NCBI GenBank assembly: GCA_030705885.1
Contig: JAUZPN010000010.1
Location: 1-34,122 of the forward strand
Reading direction: 5' to 3'
Origin: Bacillota bacterium
Lineage (GTDB): Bacteria; Bacillota; Clostridia; Clostridiales; Clostridiaceae
Length of the DNA stretch: 34,122 nucleotides
Shown: in pieces, positions 31,648-34,122 of the stretch
Layout of the letters: every line of letters starts with the position of its first letter
How positions within the stretch are numbered: position 1 is the stretch's first letter
Notes under the pieces: generated by a model
Seen by the model: only the letters and a program-made list of their open reading frames with translations
Database searches by the model: none
Told to the model about the DNA's origin: nothing
Translations under genes and position numbers: made by a program

Positions 31648-32304
31648 TTATTCATTTAAATCTTTTTGCTCACCTGTCACTAAATAAATAGTATCCTCAC
31701 AAATATTAGTACAATGATCTGCAATTCTTTCGAGATACTTACATACAAATAACAATTGACTTGCCTGTTTTATAGTACTGCTATCTCTCACCATTCCCTG
31801 TAATAATTCATTAAATATACTCTTATATAATGAATCAATTTCATCATCTCTTTTACATATGTTATATGCTTCTTCTACATTTTCCTCTACATATGAATCT
31901 AATGATTCTTTAACCATAGTTTTAACAATATCAAACATTTTCGGAATATCTATAAGTTGTTTAAAATACACTTCATCCTTTAATATTATTGATATCTTAG
32001 CAATATCTACTGCATGATCTGCAATTCTTTCAAGATCAGTAGCTATCTTTATTGATGTAAATATATTTCTTAAATCAATTGCTAAAGGCTGTTCCATTGC
32101 TATTAACTTAATACACTTATCTTCTACTTCTTTTTGCAGATCATCTACTAAATCATCATTATCAATAACCTGACCTGCAACATCCATTTTCTGATCAACT
32201 AATGCTTTCATAGATAAAAATATTTGTTTTTCTACGATACTTCCCATCCTCAATAAATCATTATGCAGTATTTGAAGATGATTATCAAAAGAATGTCTTG
32301 TCAT
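31648..32304 (-). CDS. phoU: Phosphate uptake regulator PhoU
   Basis: This 218-residue cytoplasmic protein is made of two three-helix bundles. Each bundle carries the PhoU metal-site pattern: DLERIADHAVDIAK in the first and YLERIADHCTNICE in the second. It begins MTRHSFDNHLQILHNDLLRMGSIVE, the usual PhoU opening. PhoU links Pst transport to the PhoR sensor kinase and damps both uptake and the Pho response when phosphate is plentiful. The ATG at 32304 follows GGGAGTGAG. It lies 35 nt downstream of pstB and ends the operon at a strong terminator, the standard pstSCAB-phoU order. Confidence 0.95.
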   Translation of the reverse strand: MTRHSFDNHLQILHNDLLRMGSIVEKQIFLSMKALVDQKMDVAGQVIDNDDLVDDLQKEVEDKCIKLIAMEQPLAIDLRNIFTSIKIATDLERIADHAVDIAKISIILKDEVYFKQLIDIPKMFDIVKTMVKESLDSYVEENVEEAYNICKRDDEIDSLYKSIFNELLQGMVRDSSTIKQASQLLFVCKYLERIADHCTNICEDTIYLVTGEQKDLNE

Positions 32305-32339
32305 TTAATCACTCACTCCCTGTAAAATTTCATATATTA

Positions 32340-33155
32340 TTAACCGAATCTTCCAGTTATATAGTCTTCAGTTCTTTTATCTCTAGGCTTTGAAAATATA
32401 TCTTCTGTTTTTCCAAATTCTACAACCTCACCTGTTAAAAAGAATGCTGTTACATCAGCAATTCTTCCTGCCTGCTGCATATTATGAGTAACAATAATTA
32501 CACTATAATCCTTTTTAAGTTCATCAACTAATTCTTCAACTTTGGCAGTTGAAATTGGATCTAGTGCTGAAGTTGGTTCATCCATTAATAATACTTCAGG
32601 TTCTACGGCTAAAGTACGAGCAATACATAATCTCTGCTGCTGGCCTCCTGATAATCCTAATGCACTCTTTTTTAATCTATCTTTTACTTCCTCCCAAAGA
32701 GCTGAACCTTTTAAACTTTTTTCAACAATTTCATCTAAAATGCTTTTCTTATTAATACCATGAATTCTTGGCCCATAAGTTATATTATCATATATTGACA
32801 TAGGAAATGGATTTGGTTTTTGAAATACCATTCCTACTTTTTTTCTAAGCTGTATTATATCGTAATCAGAATATATATTTTTACCCTCATAAATTACTTC
32901 ACCATTAATTTTTACACAATCAATTAAATCATTCATCCTGTTTAATGTTCTAAGGAATGTTGATTTGCCACATCCTGAAGGCCCTATTAAAGCTGTAACT
33001 TTGTTTTTAGGAATATCAAGATTTATTTTTTTAAGTGCCTGGACCTTTCCATAAAATAATTCAAGATTCTTAGTTACCATTATGCTGCCATTTCCTTCAT
33101 TATTTTTATCTGCTGCTTTTGGAAAGTCTATACCTTTAGTTTCAATTATGCTCAT
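32340..33155 (-). CDS. pstB: Phosphate ABC transporter ATP-binding protein
   Basis: This 271-residue ABC ATPase drives phosphate import through PstC-PstA. Walker [10 protein letters not shown], the Q-loop [19 protein letters not shown], signature [16 protein letters not shown], Walker [14 protein letters not shown] and the H-loop [11 protein letters not shown] are all present. The Q-loop sequence 'QKPNPFP' is diagnostic for PstB. About 25 residues precede the normal family start, giving a slightly long N-terminus. The ATG at 33155 lies 11 nt from GGGGG, rather far, and an internal ATG at about residue 26 ([11 protein letters not shown]) is the alternative start. The gene follows pstA by 14 nt. 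Confidence 0.96.
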   Translation of the reverse strand: MSIIETKGIDFPKAADKNNEGNGSIMVTKNLELFYGKVQALKKINLDIPKNKVTALIGPSGCGKSTFLRTLNRMNDLIDCVKINGEVIYEGKNIYSDYDIIQLRKKVGMVFQKPNPFPMSIYDNITYGPRIHGINKKSILDEIVEKSLKGSALWEEVKDRLKKSALGLSGGQQQRLCIARTLAVEPEVLLMDEPTSALDPISTAKVEELVDELKKDYSVIIVTHNMQQAGRIADVTAFFLTGEVVEFGKTEDIFSKPRDKRTEDYITGRFG

Positions 33156-33169
33156 AAAAACGTTACCCC

Positions 33170-34057
33170 CTATTTACTTCCACTATATGATTCATATATT
33201 TTTTTTCCTATAAACCTTGCTAAAAAATTAAATAAAAGTACCATTATTACTAAAACTGCTGATGCACCTGAAGCTATTTTTCCTGCATCTGGCACCATAC
33301 CTTCTGAATTCAATTTCCAAATATGAATTGCTAAAGTTTCAGCTGGCCTGAATAAACTAAAAGGCGAAACCTTCCCCGTAATGCTTATCCTATTAAAATT
33401 TAAACTTCTAGTAGTCATTCCTGAAGTATAAAGAAGTGCAGCTGCCTCACCAAATATTCTTCCTGATGCTAATATGATACCTGTCAAAATTTGTGGCATT
33501 GCAGATGGGAGAATAACTTTAACAATTGTCTGCCATTTAGTAGCTCCAACTGCAAGACTAGCCTCCTTAACTACCTTTGATTCTGTTTTTACTGCATCCT
33601 CACTTACTCTTGTTAGTGAAGGTAAATTCAAAACTGTAATTACAAATGCTCCAGATAAGATAGTATATCCCCATTTTGTCATTACAACAAATATTAATAA
33701 CCCAAATAATCCAATTACAATTGAAGGAAGTGAAGCAATAGTTTCAATACATAATCTTATTATACTAACAAGTGGTCCTTTTTTTGCATATTCAGCTAGA
33801 TAAATTCCTGCTCCAATACCTAAAGGTACTGTGAGTATCATTGAAATTATTAGAAGATAAAAAGAGTTAAATAACTGTGCTCCAATACCACCGCCTTTTT
33901 GATCTGTGAGTTCTTTACCAAAAATAAAATGGAAATTTAAGGAACTTCTTCCCTGATAAATAATATACGAAATAAATCCAATTAATAGTAATACTACAAA
34001 TATTGAAATTATATATAAACATATTGTAGCAATTTTATCCTTTATTCTAGCACTCAT
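33170..34057 (-). CDS. pstA: Phosphate ABC transporter permease PstA
   Basis: This 295-residue inner-membrane permease has about six transmembrane helices. The binding-protein-dependent transport signature appears as [44 protein letters not shown], whose EAA-G loop contacts Pst[32 protein letters not shown] and [16 protein letters not shown] are typical of PstA. It forms the phosphate channel with PstC. The ATG at 34057 overlaps the pstC stop by 4 nt (ATGA), indicating tight translational coupling, and has an AAGGTGAT site. Confidence 0.96.
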   Translation of the reverse strand: MSARIKDKIATICLYIISIFVVLLLIGFISYIIYQGRSSLNFHFIFGKELTDQKGGGIGAQLFNSFYLLIISMILTVPLGIGAGIYLAEYAKKGPLVSIIRLCIETIASLPSIVIGLFGLLIFVVMTKWGYTILSGAFVITVLNLPSLTRVSEDAVKTESKVVKEASLAVGATKWQTIVKVILPSAMPQILTGIILASGRIFGEAAALLYTSGMTTRSLNFNRISITGKVSPFSLFRPAETLAIHIWKLNSEGMVPDAGKIASGASAVLVIMVLLFNFLARFIGKKIYESYSGSK

Positions 34058-34122
34058 TTAACATCACCTTTCTTATCAATTAATCTAATTAGTAAAATAA
34101 AAATAAATGAAATAATAAGTAA
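34054..34122 (-). CDS. pstC: Phosphate ABC transporter permease PstC (C-terminal end only)
   Basis: The last 22 codons and the stop of a gene that continues past the right edge were read directly from the sequence. The peptide is a hydrophobic helix rich in Leu and Ile followed by [10 protein letters not shown], as expected for the last transmembrane helix of a permease. The TGA stop overlaps the pstA ATG. The identity comes mainly from operon order, since too little sequence is visible for a motif. Confidence 0.75.
   Translation of the reverse strand, partial: LLIISFIFILLIRLIDKKGDVK

Overview
The window is very AT-rich and every recognisable gene lies on the minus strand, each behind a strong AGGAGG-type ribosome binding site. 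Low GC, cell-wall proteins with cell-wall-binding repeat 2 (CWB2) domains, a SpoIID/LytB-type wall protein and the gene content all point to a Clostridium-like Firmicute. I cannot name the species. Because everything is on the minus strand, transcription runs from high to low coordinates.

Layout in transcription order. (1) 34122-31648: the end of a high-affinity phosphate uptake operon, pstC (last 22 codons)-pstA-pstB-phoU, closed by a clear intrinsic terminator. (2) 31386-29772: a DUF47 (PhoU-like) gene overlapping a PiT phosphate transporter gene, preceded by TTAACA-type direct repeats that could be PhoP boxes. (3) 29586-29383: a 67-residue HMA-fold protein that lacks the metal-binding cysteines, followed by a strong terminator. 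(4) 29001-24910: pgcA (phosphoglucomutase), a TPR protein and galU, which together supply glucose-1-phosphate and UDP-glucose. (5) 24768-19628: two secreted wall proteins with triple CWB2 repeats, one SpoIID/LytB-type and one NlpC/P60-like with a probable beta-propeller front end. (6) 19362-1: a large surface-polysaccharide locus. It holds a WbpM/CapD-type 4,6-dehydratase, three GT4 and one GT2 glycosyltransferases, a WbpA-type UDP-GlcNAc 6-dehydrogenase, a FemAB/GNAT-like protein, a NodB-like protein, a MurJ-family flippase, a WlbA/WbpB-type oxidoreductase, a WbpD-like acyltransferase, a WecB/WbpI-type epimerase, two Wzy/WaaL-type membrane proteins, an initiating phosphoglycosyl transferase and, at the edge, a secreted polysaccharide deacetylase.

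Working model (inference). The locus makes an undecaprenyl-linked polymer by a Wzy-type route: the initiating transferase loads the first sugar, the glycosyltransferases extend it, the MurJ homologue flips it and a Wzy protein polymerises it. Four of the five steps to UDP-ManNAc3NAcA (or a related di-N-acetylated uronic acid) can be assigned, and the aminotransferase is missing from the window. CWB2 proteins next to a pgcA/galU/MurJ/glycosyltransferase locus recall the Clostridioides difficile arrangement, where CWB2 domains bind an anionic wall polymer, so this polymer may be the ligand of the two CWB2 proteins.

The most notable feature without a standard explanation is a family of five dispersed, roughly 100-bp imperfect palindromes. 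They sit only in gaps between transcription blocks (1132-1232, 19467-19618, 24806-24908, 25876-25977, 29632-29723). One carries a 51-bp insertion and one lies in the probable galU leader. They look like a MITE-like or structured-RNA repeat.
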